Shown: positions 34,972 to 43,528, counted from the stretch's first letter. The stretch: DNA of 47,537 bases from Gemmatimonadota bacterium (GCA_020350425.1 CP070716.1:101359-148895), one strand, 5' to 3'. Made by a program: numbers and translations. Notes: a model not told the origin generated them from the letters alone.

Positions 34972-35165
34972 CGATGGGGAGCAGGGAACGGGGAACGGGG
35001 AGCGGCAAGAGCGGTGGGCGTCCGCGGCGCCGCCGCGACGCGCCGTCGCGCAAGCCGGCGGCGGGGAAGGGCGACCGCTTTTCCAAGGGTCCGAAGGGGC
35101 CGGCCCCGTCCGGTCCCCCACGCCATCCGCACAAGGTCCCCACTCCCAACCGGAGGGGGCAGTGA
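34968..35165 (+). CDS. Small basic ORF between ubiA and ubiX
   Basis: This 65-codon frame starts in an ATGA overlap with the ubiA stop and ends in a GTGA overlap with the ubiX start, exactly like its neighbours. The product is very basic and low in complexity (GKSGGRPRRRRDAPSRKPA, KGDRFSKGPKGPAPSGPP), with no hydrophobic part. Its first bases contain a GGGGAAC/GGGGAGC direct repeat. It may be a real RNA- or membrane-lipid-binding peptide or only a link for translating ubiX. I recognise no family. Confidence 0.5.
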   Translation: MTMGSRERGTGSGKSGGRPRRRRDAPSRKPAAGKGDRFSKGPKGPAPSGPPRHPHKVPTPNRRGQ

Positions 35166-35743
35166 GCGCGCCGTGGGTCATGGGCATCACGGGTGCCTCC
35201 GGCGGACCGTACGCGGTGCGCCTGCTCGAGATCCTGGCGCGTCACCGCGTCCCGCTCATGCTCATCGTGTCGAGTCACGGGTGGCGACTCCTCGAGACCG
35301 AAACCGGCGTGTCCTCCGAAGAGGAGCTGCGCGAGGCCACCGGCGGTGACTGGTCGAACATCACGGTGTACGACAACGGCGACCGCGGCGCCCGTCCTGC
35401 CTCGGGCTCGGCACCCACCGCCGGCATGGTCGTGTGTCCCTGCTCGATGGGCACGATGTCGGCCATCGCGCACGGGAGCAGCCGCTCGCTGGTGGAGCGT
35501 GCCGCCGACGTAACGCTCAAGGAGCGGCGCAAGCTGATCCTGGTGCCGCGCGAGACGCCCTTCTCGCTGGTGCACCTGCGCAACATGACCGCGGTGACCG
35601 AGGCCGGTGCCACCGTGATCGCCGCTGCCCCGGGCTTCTATCATCGGCCGCAGCAGGTGCGGGACCTGGTGGATTTCATCGTGCAGCGCGTCTTGGACCA
35701 CATGGAGGTCGAGGCGGACCTGGTACCCCCCTGGGAGGGCTGA
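35162..35743 (+). CDS. ubiX: Flavin prenyltransferase UbiX family
   Basis: A 193-aa flavoprotein with MGITGASGGPYAVRLLE at the N-terminus (FMN phosphate loop), VVCPCSMGTMSAIAHG, and the C-terminal LVPRETPFSLVHLRNM and APGFYHRPQ blocks. It joins dimethylallyl phosphate to FMN to make prenylated FMN, the cofactor needed by the UbiD homologue in the same cluster. The GTG start overlaps the stop of the 65-aa ORF. Length is normal. Confidence 0.95.
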   Translation: MSAPWVMGITGASGGPYAVRLLEILARHRVPLMLIVSSHGWRLLETETGVSSEEELREATGGDWSNITVYDNGDRGARPASGSAPTAGMVVCPCSMGTMSAIAHGSSRSLVERAADVTLKERRKLILVPRETPFSLVHLRNMTAVTEAGATVIAAAPGFYHRPQQVRDLVDFIVQRVLDHMEVEADLVPPWEG

Positions 35744-35747
35744 CCTG

Positions 35748-36221
35748 GTGCGCCTCGGCGTCATCTCCGACACCCACAATCACCTGCGGCCTGAGGTGTT
35801 CGAGGTCTTCTCGCAGGTGGATCACATTCTGCATGCCGGCGATGTCGGCCGTCTCGATGTCCTCACGGAACTGGAAGCGCTGGCCCCCGTCACGGCCGTG
35901 TACGGCAATACCGACGGCTTCGACGTGCGCAGCAAGTGCCCCCGGGTGGCCGAGGTGGAGCTGGATGGGTTCCTCGTCGTCGTGACCCACGGCGACCAAT
36001 TCGGATCACCCGCGCCGGAAACCCTGGCGGCGGCGTTCCCCCACGCGGAGATCTTGGCCTACGGCCACACGCACCGGCCGCGGCTCGAGCTGGTGAACAA
36101 GACGGTGACGGTGATGAATCCGGGAGCGGCGGGCCCACCCCGCTACAACCTGCGGCCGTCGGTGGGGATCATGGAGTTGGAGCCGGGCATCCCACCCCGG
36201 GCACGGCTGGTGGATCTGTAG
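35748..36221 (+). CDS. YfcE/MJ0936-type metallophosphodiesterase
   Basis: A 157-aa small calcineurin-like phosphodiesterase. Motifs in order: GVISDTHNH, ILHAGDVG, VYGNTD, VVTHGDQFG and AYGHTHRP, all expected for the two-metal site of YfcE-like enzymes, which hydrolyse phosphodiesters in vitro. GTG start, 4 nt after ubiX. Whether it has a role in the quinone cluster is unknown. It is convergent with the exchanger gene with only 3 nt between the stops. Confidence 0.9.
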   Translation: MRLGVISDTHNHLRPEVFEVFSQVDHILHAGDVGRLDVLTELEALAPVTAVYGNTDGFDVRSKCPRVAEVELDGFLVVVTHGDQFGSPAPETLAAAFPHAEILAYGHTHRPRLELVNKTVTVMNPGAAGPPRYNLRPSVGIMELEPGIPPRARLVDL

Positions 36222-36224
36222 ACG

Positions 36225-37211
36225 CTAGCGCGCCACCACGACCCACGCGATGTAGACGGTGAAGCCCACCAGCAGCACGATGCCGTCGCGTCGCGAGATC
36301 TTGTGCCCCCACCACATCATCGGAAACAGCACGGCCGAGAATGCGACGAGGACCCAGTTGTCCACCGCTCGGGCGACCGGGTGCACGGGCACGGGGAAGA
36401 CGGCGGCGGTGACGCCGAGAATCGCGAACAGATTGAAGACGTTGGAGCCGATGACGTTCCCGAGAACGATGTCCGGCTCCCGCCGGCGCGTGGCCATCAC
36501 GCACGTCGCAAGCTCCGGCAGGCTCGTTCCCATGGCGATGACGGTCAAACCGATGACCCGCTCCTCGATCCCCAGCGTGCGGGCGATGGTCACGGAGCCC
36601 ATCACCGACAGATCCGCCCCCCCGACCAGGGCGGCAAGCCCCACCGCGACCAGCGCCACATTGATGCCCCAGGCCCGCAAGGCCCCGTTCTTGAGGTGGC
36701 CCGCGCGCTTCACGTCCCGTTCCAGCGCCGCGGCTTCGGTGAGCGGCACGCCACGGCTCACGAGGTACACCGTGTAGGCGATGAACAGGACGAGGCCGAC
36801 CAGGAGCCCTACCCCCTCGAGGCGGTCTACCATGCCGTCGCGCGCCAGCAGCAGCACGATGACGGCGGCCGCGAACATGATGGGGTACTCGACCCGGATC
36901 GTCTGACGCTGCACCTGGATGACGGTGAGCACGGCGGCGAGGGCGAGGATCGCACCGATGTTGAAGATGCTCGAGCCCACGATGTTGCTGTAGGCGATGT
37001 CGGTAGAGCCGCGGGCCGCCGCATCCACGCTCACGGCGAGCTCCGGCAGGCTCGTGCCCATGGCGACCACTGTGAGGGCGACCACCGTGGTGGAGATGCG
37101 TGCCAGGAGAGCCACGGCGGTGGCGCCCCGCACCAGCGCCTCGCCCCCAGCGAACAGGATGGCGAGACCGATGCCGAGCTGGAGAACGGCGAGGCCCACC
37201 TGCTGGATCAT
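36225..37211 (-). CDS. Sodium/calcium exchanger (CaCA family)
   Basis: A 328-aa membrane protein with two inverted halves, each carrying an alpha repeat. The first is VVAMGTSLPELAVSVDAA with NIVGSSIFNIGAI, and the second is VIAMGTSLPELATCVMA with NVIGSNVFNLFAI. These repeats form the ion-binding site, and the conserved GTSLPE glutamates are present in both. About ten helices. It exports Ca2+ in exchange for Na+ or K+. The ATG at 37211 overlaps the stop of the UvrC-like gene (ATGA), so it is the last gene of a long minus-strand operon. Confidence 0.93.
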   Translation of the reverse strand: MIQQVGLAVLQLGIGLAILFAGGEALVRGATAVALLARISTTVVALTVVAMGTSLPELAVSVDAAARGSTDIAYSNIVGSSIFNIGAILALAAVLTVIQVQRQTIRVEYPIMFAAAVIVLLLARDGMVDRLEGVGLLVGLVLFIAYTVYLVSRGVPLTEAAALERDVKRAGHLKNGALRAWGINVALVAVGLAALVGGADLSVMGSVTIARTLGIEERVIGLTVIAMGTSLPELATCVMATRRREPDIVLGNVIGSNVFNLFAILGVTAAVFPVPVHPVARAVDNWVLVAFSAVLFPMMWWGHKISRRDGIVLLVGFTVYIAWVVVAR

Positions 37212-38323
37212 GCGCGGGACCCCCGTCCGTACCGCTCCAGCCACTCCTCCAACCCCACGGTGCGTCGCAATGCTCCGGGGTGCCGCCGGAACCAGGAGAG
37301 CACCAGCAGCGTCTCGTCGATGGCTGCCGCGGGGATGGGTCCCGGCTCCGGGTCGCCTCCGGCGTGCTCGGCGACCAGCGAGCGGAACGCCTCGATTTCA
37401 ATCGGGGTGTGTGGCGCCGGCGCAGCCGCGCGCACGGTAGCGCGCCGGATCACGTACGCGCGGTCATCACCGTAGACCCCCGGATCAGTGTAGACGAAGC
37501 TCAGCGCCTCCAGTGCCGCCTGAGCCCGGGTGCACGCGGACAGCAGCCAGGTGAGAGCGTCGAACTTGTCGCGACACCAGGCGGCACGCTCGAAGTCCTG
37601 GGCTTCGCTCGCGGCCGTCATCTGGGCGATGATCTGCTCGATGGGCGCGACGCTGCGTGCCTCGATGAAGTCCATGGCGAGGTGCACCTGATGGCGATAC
37701 ACCGGTTCCGCGACGAATCCCGCACAGGGGGCGGCACAGGTGCCAAGCTCGTGGCGCATGCACGCGGCGCGCTGCGGTCCGGCGAAGAGGTCCCGCTGGT
37801 CGGAGTAGGCGATCGGCATCGACAGCGCACAGTCCCGCAGCCCCAGCAGATCGTTCAGGACCTTCACGCTCTCCTTGAGCCGCCCCACCCCGACGAGCGG
37901 TCCGTAGTGCCGCACGTCGTCGCCCCCCACGGAGCCGCCCACGTAGATCTTCGGAGCCGCCCCGCCGGAGATCTTGATGAACGCGACGCGCCGCTGGCGG
38001 TTCATGCGCACGTTGAAGACGGGACGGTGGCGACGGATGTGGCCGAGCTCCGTGAGGAGCGCGGCGAATTCCGAGGGGGTGTAGTCCCACCGGATGTCGG
38101 CGGCGGCGTGGAGGATGCGGGCGGCCTTGTCCTCCGGGTAGCTGGCACGGAAGTAGGAGAGGAGTCTCGCCCGGATCCGTTTCGCCTTTCCCACGTAGAC
38201 GACGCGGCCGGTCGGGTCGAGCATGCGGTACACCCCGGGCCGGTTCTCGGCCAGCGCCGCCACCCGGCGCTTGAGCATGTCGAGGTCGCCCAGCGGGAGG
38301 GCGAGCGCCTGGCTTACCGCCAT
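37208..38323 (-). CDS. Short UvrC-like GIY-YIG nuclease (Cho-like layout)
   Basis: This 371-aa protein has a GIY-YIG nuclease domain (GVYRMLD...VVYVGKAKRIRARLLSYF, about residues 30-55) with the UvrC-type PVFNVRM segment. A cysteine-rich stretch (DLFAGPQRAACMRHELGTCAAPC) follows, and then a UVR-like helix (ASEAQDFERAAWCRDKFDAL) that binds UvrB. The second nuclease (RNase H-like) domain and the terminal HhH repeats of full UvrC are absent. Such a protein could make only one of the two cuts in excision repair, as Cho does. It overlaps the peptidase gene by 10 nt. Confidence 0.85.
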   Translation of the reverse strand: MAVSQALALPLGDLDMLKRRVAALAENRPGVYRMLDPTGRVVYVGKAKRIRARLLSYFRASYPEDKAARILHAAADIRWDYTPSEFAALLTELGHIRRHRPVFNVRMNRQRRVAFIKISGGAAPKIYVGGSVGGDDVRHYGPLVGVGRLKESVKVLNDLLGLRDCALSMPIAYSDQRDLFAGPQRAACMRHELGTCAAPCAGFVAEPVYRHQVHLAMDFIEARSVAPIEQIIAQMTAASEAQDFERAAWCRDKFDALTWLLSACTRAQAALEALSFVYTDPGVYGDDRAYVIRRATVRAAAPAPHTPIEIEAFRSLVAEHAGGDPEPGPIPAAAIDETLLVLSWFRRHPGALRRTVGLEEWLERYGRGSRA

Positions 38324-39348
38324 CTCCCCTGCTGGCGCTGGCGCGAGCGGACCTGGCGCAGGTAGTGGTCGAGCGCGAGGAATTTCTCGTACACGATCAC
38401 GGCCTTGCGCTTCTGCCCCAGCTCGGCGAGCAGCTCGCGCATCCGGCCGCGCCGCACCACGTAGAAGCGGAAGGTCTCGGCGAAGTCCTCCAGCGGGTGG
38501 TTGGAGGCATAGGCGCTCACGTACTCCGACTTGGTCTTGCTGACGCGGCGGCGCTGCATGTCTACCCACGTGTCGTCCCGCACGCGGTAGGCCTTGTGCA
38601 CCTCGCCGAACACGCGCTTGAACACCGGCGTCCTGGTCCAGCCCCAGTGATGGTACAGGAAACTGTGCCCCGCCTCGTGGCAGATCAGGCCGACCAGCGT
38701 GGTCCAGGGGATTTCGTCTCGCCCGCGGGCTTTCACCACGTAGTCCCAGTCGATCTCGATGATCTTGGGGAACTTGGGATCGACTCCCGAGACGCCAGGC
38801 CGCAGCACCACACGGTAGTTCCAGTCTCGCACGCGCGACGCCCGCAGCAGCTCGCGCACGCGACGCAACGCCCGGGGGATGAGGTCCTGACCGGTGGGGT
38901 CGCCGCCACACCAGGGGCAGGTCCGCATCCAGTCGTTCACGCCCCGGCGGCAGTGCGGACAGGGACCGTCGAATCCGTCGTCGTCCCACCCCTGATCCTT
39001 GCCACACCACGGGCAGTGCGGCATGGGGTACTGGATGCCCCCGCCGCACCCCCAGTCGCAGCGCGCGTCGAGCCGGAACCCCTTGGGGGCCTTCAGCGGC
39101 TGCTCGGAGGAGTAGCCCTCCTCGTAGATGTCGGTACCGCACCAGGGGCAGAAGCTGTGCAGGTCTGACACCACCCAGCCGCACTTGTAGCACTCGGCCT
39201 CGGTCACGGGCGGATCGTCGCGCCACACCTGGGTGCGGCCGCACCAGGGGCAGTGGGGCCAGAACCGCATGAGCTCCTGGCCGCAGGTGCAGCGGAGTTC
39301 GGGGCGCGGGGTGGGGTGGCGGGTCTTCCGCTTACGCGTGGGGCTCAT
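38314..39348 (-). CDS. Four-zinc-ribbon metallopeptidase-like protein
   Basis: A 344-aa protein. The first 150 residues hold four zinc ribbons, each ending in CPWCG: 20-36 (CTC/CPWC), 53-70, 97-115 and 130-147. The rest is a gluzincin-like domain with HEAGH at 224-228 and, about 55 residues later, ASNHPLEDFAETF, whose E/D supplies the third zinc ligand. The spacing and sequence recall the putative metallopeptidase family PF15887, whose members carry an N-terminal zinc ribbon (recalled, not searched). It overlaps the ATP-grasp gene by 17 nt. The substrate is unknown. Confidence 0.75.
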   Translation of the reverse strand: MSPTRKRKTRHPTPRPELRCTCGQELMRFWPHCPWCGRTQVWRDDPPVTEAECYKCGWVVSDLHSFCPWCGTDIYEEGYSSEQPLKAPKGFRLDARCDWGCGGGIQYPMPHCPWCGKDQGWDDDGFDGPCPHCRRGVNDWMRTCPWCGGDPTGQDLIPRALRRVRELLRASRVRDWNYRVVLRPGVSGVDPKFPKIIEIDWDYVVKARGRDEIPWTTLVGLICHEAGHSFLYHHWGWTRTPVFKRVFGEVHKAYRVRDDTWVDMQRRRVSKTKSEYVSAYASNHPLEDFAETFRFYVVRRGRMRELLAELGQKRKAVIVYEKFLALDHYLRQVRSRQRQQGRWR

Positions 39349-40351
39349 ATCGGGCAAGGGCCTCCTGAACGATGCGCTCAATGAATGCGTAGTAGTCCAT
39401 GCCGGCCTTCTCCGCCGCATTGGCGGTATCGTGCCCGAAGGAGATGAACGGGTTGGCGTTGACTTCGATCACGTATGGCTCGTCGTCCGGCGTGAGCCGC
39501 ACGTCTACCCGGGCGTAGTCACGCAGCCAGAGGGCACGAAATGCCGTGCGGCACGCCTCGTCGATGCGCTCCCGTGCCGTCTGGGACAGGGGACGGGCGA
39601 AGACGTTCTTGATGCCTTTGCGTTCGCGATACGGCACGTCCCACTTGGCCGCCTTGGTAGCGATGCGCTCCTCGGCCCTGGTTTTCTCCTTGTCGAACAC
39701 CATCTCGATGATGGGGAGGATCTGCAGCTTCTCTCCGTTCCCGAGCACGCTCACGTACAACTCCCGTCCTTCCACGAACTCCTCGGCGATCGCCGGCTGG
39801 TTGAAACTCTCGTGGATGAACTGTACGCGCTCCTTCAGTCCCTCCAGGTCCTGCACCACCGACGCCTGTGCGATGCCCTCCGACGCATCCTCCTGAAGGG
39901 GCTTCACGAACAATGGGAACGCGAGGTCTGGGGCGTCGGTCACCTCGTCGGTGCGCCGGTACGTCACGAAGTGCGGCACCTTCACCCCGTGCCAGGCCAG
40001 GATCTTCTTGCACATCGACTTGTTTCGCGTGGTGAGCAGCGCGATGGGCGGAGAGCCCGTGTAGCGGTACCGTTCGGCCTCCAGCAGTGCCGGGAAGACG
40101 TAGTCCAAGGAGGATCGCTCGTGGAACCCCTCGGCACAGTTGAACACGAGGTCCGGCTCGAACTCGGCGAGCCGCACGAACAGGTGATGCAGGTCGTCGT
40201 GCACTCCGACCATCCGCACTTCGTGCCCCTGTACCATGAGGGCCTCCGCCACCTCGTACTCCGCCTCGTCGACCTCGGCAGCGATCTCGCGCTTGAACTC
40301 CTCGTCCTCCCATCCGTCGTTCGGCGTGTCGAACACCACGGCGATCCTCAT
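39332..40351 (-). CDS. ATP-grasp ligase, D-alanine-D-alanine ligase-like
   Basis: A 339-aa ATP-grasp enzyme. It has FNCAEGFHERSSLDYVFPALLE, as in Ddl-type ligases, and PLFVKPLQEDASEGIAQASVV. EEFVEGRELYVSVLGN and the C-terminal EVNANPFIS carry the Mg2+ ligands. It forms an amide bond using ATP. A role in cell-wall D-Ala-D-Ala synthesis is possible, but no mur or ftsZ gene is nearby. It is linked instead to a metallopeptidase gene (17-nt overlap) and mutM (ATGA overlap), so a separate peptide-ligating role is also possible. Confidence 0.85.
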   Translation of the reverse strand: MRIAVVFDTPNDGWEDEEFKREIAAEVDEAEYEVAEALMVQGHEVRMVGVHDDLHHLFVRLAEFEPDLVFNCAEGFHERSSLDYVFPALLEAERYRYTGSPPIALLTTRNKSMCKKILAWHGVKVPHFVTYRRTDEVTDAPDLAFPLFVKPLQEDASEGIAQASVVQDLEGLKERVQFIHESFNQPAIAEEFVEGRELYVSVLGNGEKLQILPIIEMVFDKEKTRAEERIATKAAKWDVPYRERKGIKNVFARPLSQTARERIDEACRTAFRALWLRDYARVDVRLTPDDEPYVIEVNANPFISFGHDTANAAEKAGMDYYAFIERIVQEALARYEPHA

Positions 40352-41184
40352 CGCGGCATCCCCTGGCAGTGCCAGCAGAAAGTAGTTGCGCGCCCGTCGA
40401 TCTCGTGCGTGGTCACGAGCCGCGCCCCGCAGCGGCGGCACGGCTCCCCGCCACGCCCGTACACCTGCAGCAGGTCCTGGTACGAGCCAGATTGCCCGGT
40501 CCCGGTGCGGTAATCTCGCACGGTCGTCCCCTGCGCGGCGATCGCCTCCTCCAGCACGTCCCGCACGTGCCCGTAGAGACGGTCGAGCTCCGCGCGCGCG
40601 AGCCGGTTGGCGGGTCGCGAGGGGTCGATCTGCGCCCGAAACAGGGCCTCGTTGGCGTAGATGTTGCCGACCCCCGCCAGGCGACGCTGGTCCATGAGTG
40701 CCTTCTTGATGGCCTGCCGCGTCCCTCCCATCTGGTGGCGGAAGCGGTCGGCGTCGAAGTCGGTGGCCAGCGGCTCGGGACCGATGCGCAGAGTATATGA
40801 TTGCCACCCACGTTCGTCCAAGAGCCAGATCGTGCCCAGTCGGCGCACGTCGCGATACACCACCCTGCCCCCCCCGCCGAGCCCCGCCTCGAGGACGGCG
40901 TAGCGGCGTTGCTCCGCCGTCAGTCGGGTCTCGTAGACGACGAGGCTGCCCGTCATGCGGGGCTGGATGACCAGCCGATGGCCGCTGGCCAGCCGCACGA
41001 CCAGGTGCTTGGCGCGGCGATCCACGGCGCTGACGTGGTTGCCGTCCAGGGTGCGGAGCAGCCGCTGGCGGCTGACCTTGCGCAGGACGTCCGGGCGATG
41101 GAGGCGGGGGTTGGTGAGCTTGCGACCGGTGAGCCGGGGCCGGAGGTCGCGGACGATCGTCTCGACCTCAGGCAGCTCCGGCAC
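40348..41184 (-). CDS. mutM: Formamidopyrimidine-DNA glycosylase (Fpg/MutM)
   Basis: A full-length 278-aa glycosylase. MPELPEVET is at the N-terminus, where Pro2 is the catalytic amine and Glu3 assists. The conserved lysine lies in RRAKHLV, LAGVGNIYANEALF follows, and the C-terminal zinc finger CRRCGARL...TFCWHCQ has four cysteines. It removes oxidised purines such as 8-oxoguanine. It overlaps purD by 17 nt and the ATP-grasp gene by 4 nt. Confidence 0.96.
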   Translation of the reverse strand: MPELPEVETIVRDLRPRLTGRKLTNPRLHRPDVLRKVSRQRLLRTLDGNHVSAVDRRAKHLVVRLASGHRLVIQPRMTGSLVVYETRLTAEQRRYAVLEAGLGGGGRVVYRDVRRLGTIWLLDERGWQSYTLRIGPEPLATDFDADRFRHQMGGTRQAIKKALMDQRRLAGVGNIYANEALFRAQIDPSRPANRLARAELDRLYGHVRDVLEEAIAAQGTTVRDYRTGTGQSGSYQDLLQVYGRGGEPCRRCGARLVTTHEIDGRATTFCWHCQGMPR

Positions 41185-42445
41185 GCGCTACCTCGCGCCA
41201 CGCGATGTCGCGGCGGTACTGGCGGCCCTCGAACGTGATGCTCTCGGCGAGCGCTCGGCTCCGCTCTGCGGCCTCCACCACGTCCCGCCCGAGACCGGTC
41301 GCGTTCAACACGCGGCCGCCCGCGGCCCTGAGCACGCCAGCGTCGTCGAGCGCCGTGCCCGCGTGGAACAGGATCGTATGCTCGGGGAGCGGGCTGGCGA
41401 GGCGGATCTCCTGCCCCTTCACGGGTGACGCGGGGTATCCAGGTGTGGCGAGAACGGTGGTCACGGCTGCCCGAGTCGCCTCGCAGTACGTGACGGGCGG
41501 CTGCCACGACTCGCCCGCCGCGATGCGCCAGAGGTCTTCGGTGAGGTCGAGGTCGGCCGCCGGGAGCACCACCTGGGCCTCGGGGTCGCCGAAGCGGCAG
41601 TTGAACTCCAGTGCCTTGGCGTGCCCGGCCGCGTCCACCATGAGGCCGGCGTACAGCACCCCCCGATACGGCACGCCCCGGCGCGCCATTTCGGCCAGGA
41701 CGGGCCGGATGATCTCCCGGTCGGCACGCTCGAGCAGCGCTCGGTCGGCAATGGACACCGGCGTGTAGGCTCCCATGCCGCCGGTGTTCGGTCCGGTGTC
41801 CCCTTCGCCGATGCGCTTGTGGTCCTGGGAGGCCGGCAGCAACATGACCTGTTCCCCGTCCGTGACGGCGAGGATGGACAGCTCCTCTCCCGTGAGGAAC
41901 TCCTCCACGACGACGAGGCTGCCGGCGTCCCCGAACTTGCCGCCGAACATCTCGCGCGCGGCCGCCGCCGCTTCGGCACGGGTGGGACACACGATCGCGC
42001 CCTTGCCGGCGGCGAGCCCCGACGCCTTGACCACCAGCGGCTCGGCGTGCGACGCGATGTAGTCGAGCGCCTTTGCCTCGTCGCCAAATGTCTCGCTCCG
42101 GGCGGCGGGCACGCCCGCGGCGAACATCACCTCCTTGGCATAGGCCTTGGAGGCCTCGATCCGCGCGGCGTCGGCGGTGGGGCCGAAGGCCTTGAAGCCC
42201 GCGCGTGCCAGGTCGTCTACCAGGCCCGCAGCGAGTGGAGCCTCGGGGCCGATGACGGTCAGGTCGATGCCGTGCTCGCGTACCGCCCCGACGATGGCGG
42301 CGTGGTCGCTCGCGCCCAGTGGCAGATTGGTGCCGAGCTCCGCGGTACCGGGGTTGCCGGGGGCGCAAAAGACGGCGGCGGAGCGGGACAGCGCCCAACA
42401 GAGCACGTGTTCCCGACCGCCGCCTCCGACGACGAGGACCTTCAC
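41168..42445 (-). CDS. purD: Phosphoribosylamine-glycine ligase
   Basis: A 425-aa ATP-grasp enzyme with the PurD N-terminal domain (VVGGGGREHVL). Its other blocks are VKASGLAAGKGAIV, GDTGPNTGGMGAYTP, EFNCRFGDPE and HAGTAL near the C-terminus. It makes GAR from phosphoribosylamine, glycine and ATP in purine synthesis. The GTG start at 42445 shares a base with the M48 protease stop. GuaB for the later step is encoded at 22-23.6 kb, separately. Confidence 0.96.
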   Translation of the reverse strand: MKVLVVGGGGREHVLCWALSRSAAVFCAPGNPGTAELGTNLPLGASDHAAIVGAVREHGIDLTVIGPEAPLAAGLVDDLARAGFKAFGPTADAARIEASKAYAKEVMFAAGVPAARSETFGDEAKALDYIASHAEPLVVKASGLAAGKGAIVCPTRAEAAAAAREMFGGKFGDAGSLVVVEEFLTGEELSILAVTDGEQVMLLPASQDHKRIGEGDTGPNTGGMGAYTPVSIADRALLERADREIIRPVLAEMARRGVPYRGVLYAGLMVDAAGHAKALEFNCRFGDPEAQVVLPAADLDLTEDLWRIAAGESWQPPVTYCEATRAAVTTVLATPGYPASPVKGQEIRLASPLPEHTILFHAGTALDDAGVLRAAGGRVLNATGLGRDVVEAAERSRALAESITFEGRQYRRDIAWREVARAGAA

Positions 42446-43455
42446 TACTCGCCTTTGCCCTTCCCCTTGAATGCGTCGCTGAACGCCGAGGCCGCCTTCT
42501 TGGCGGCGTCGGTCATCTGCGAGACGGTGTGCTTCGCCTCCTCGGCGTAGTGCTTCGCGGCCTCCCCGATGTCGCGGGTGAGGGGGCGCTCCTGCTCCTC
42601 CTCGCCGCGGTGGGTGTACTCACCATCCAGCACCCGCTGGTAGGCGCCGTCCTGGATCCAGCGCTCCAGCTCCGCCGCCCGCAGCGTGTGGAATGGGTGG
42701 GTGTGGCCCAGCATGTTCAGGATCTTGTAGATCGCGTCGATGGGGCCGCCCATGTCCTCGTACTCCCGCGCCTGCTCCATGAACGCCTGCAGGTCCGTCT
42801 CGCGCATGTCGCCGCCGCCAGCGAGCTTGAGGAACACCTGCATGGAGGAGACCGGATCCTGGCTGGCGAGGAGGCCAGCGCGGTCGGCCGAGAGCTCGCT
42901 CTTCCGGTACCACTCCAGCAGGGCCAGCTTGATCGGCAGCAACACGATGCCCGCCAGGAACGGGAGGTTCTGGAACCCCAACGTCAGGATCAGGATCGTG
43001 ACCGTGCGGTAGAGCGCGTGGCCGCTCATGATGTGGCCCAGCTCGTGTCCAAGCAGCACCCGCATCTCGTCGTCGTCCAGCAGCTTCACTGCCCCGGAGT
43101 TCAGCACGATGAAGGGGTGGTCCACCCCGAACGCCCCGGCATTCACCAGGGGGGTCTGGGACACGAACAGTTCCGGCTGCTCCGGCCAGTCCATGGTCGC
43201 CGTGACCTCCGTCATCAGCGCGTGGAGCTTGGGGAACTGTTTGGGCCCGACCCGCACCGCGTTGGCCTGGAAGATGAGCCGGATGCCGCGCTCACCGAAG
43301 AAACCGACGATCTTCTTGACCGCCTCGTTGAATCCGGGCACCGCCCGGACGGCCTGTAGGGCGGCGCGATCGGCCGGGTGCTCCCAGGTCACGGCCGCGA
43401 TGCCCTCGTGGACCTTTCGCGGCCTTGCCGACGGGACGCCTATGCCATCTGTCAT
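42445..43455 (-). CDS. M48 family membrane zinc metalloprotease
   Basis: This 336-aa protein has the HExxH zinc site in LLGHELGHIMSGHA, and a downstream glutamate in SELSADRAGLLAS gives the third ligand, as in HtpX/Ste24-type M48 peptidases. One hydrophobic stretch (TVTILILTLGFQNLPFLAGIVLL) follows the zinc site, and the C-terminus is a charged Ala/Lys-rich tail. ATG at 43455 has a strong GGAGG ribosome-binding site. A role in membrane-protein quality control is typical of the family. It lies 73 nt after the metB-type gene; that gap holds no feature I can name. Confidence 0.9.
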   Translation of the reverse strand: MTDGIGVPSARPRKVHEGIAAVTWEHPADRAALQAVRAVPGFNEAVKKIVGFFGERGIRLIFQANAVRVGPKQFPKLHALMTEVTATMDWPEQPELFVSQTPLVNAGAFGVDHPFIVLNSGAVKLLDDDEMRVLLGHELGHIMSGHALYRTVTILILTLGFQNLPFLAGIVLLPIKLALLEWYRKSELSADRAGLLASQDPVSSMQVFLKLAGGGDMRETDLQAFMEQAREYEDMGGPIDAIYKILNMLGHTHPFHTLRAAELERWIQDGAYQRVLDGEYTHRGEEEQERPLTRDIGEAAKHYAEEAKHTVSQMTDAAKKAASAFSDAFKGKGKGE

Positions 43456-43528
43456 TGCTGCCTCCAAAGTGAGCTGCTGACCGCCATCGCAGGGACGCTT
43501 CCCCGTACGCAGGCCGGCAGGGCCAGTT

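Noticed and set aside
34975..35010. GGGGAAC/GGGGAGC repeat as a CRISPR or mobile-element end
   Set aside because: Only three short copies without spacers or inverted repeats; more likely a simple tandem repeat.
43456..43467. TTG at 43467 as the start of the M48 protease
   Set aside because: It lies in the GGAGG ribosome-binding site of the ATG at 43455.
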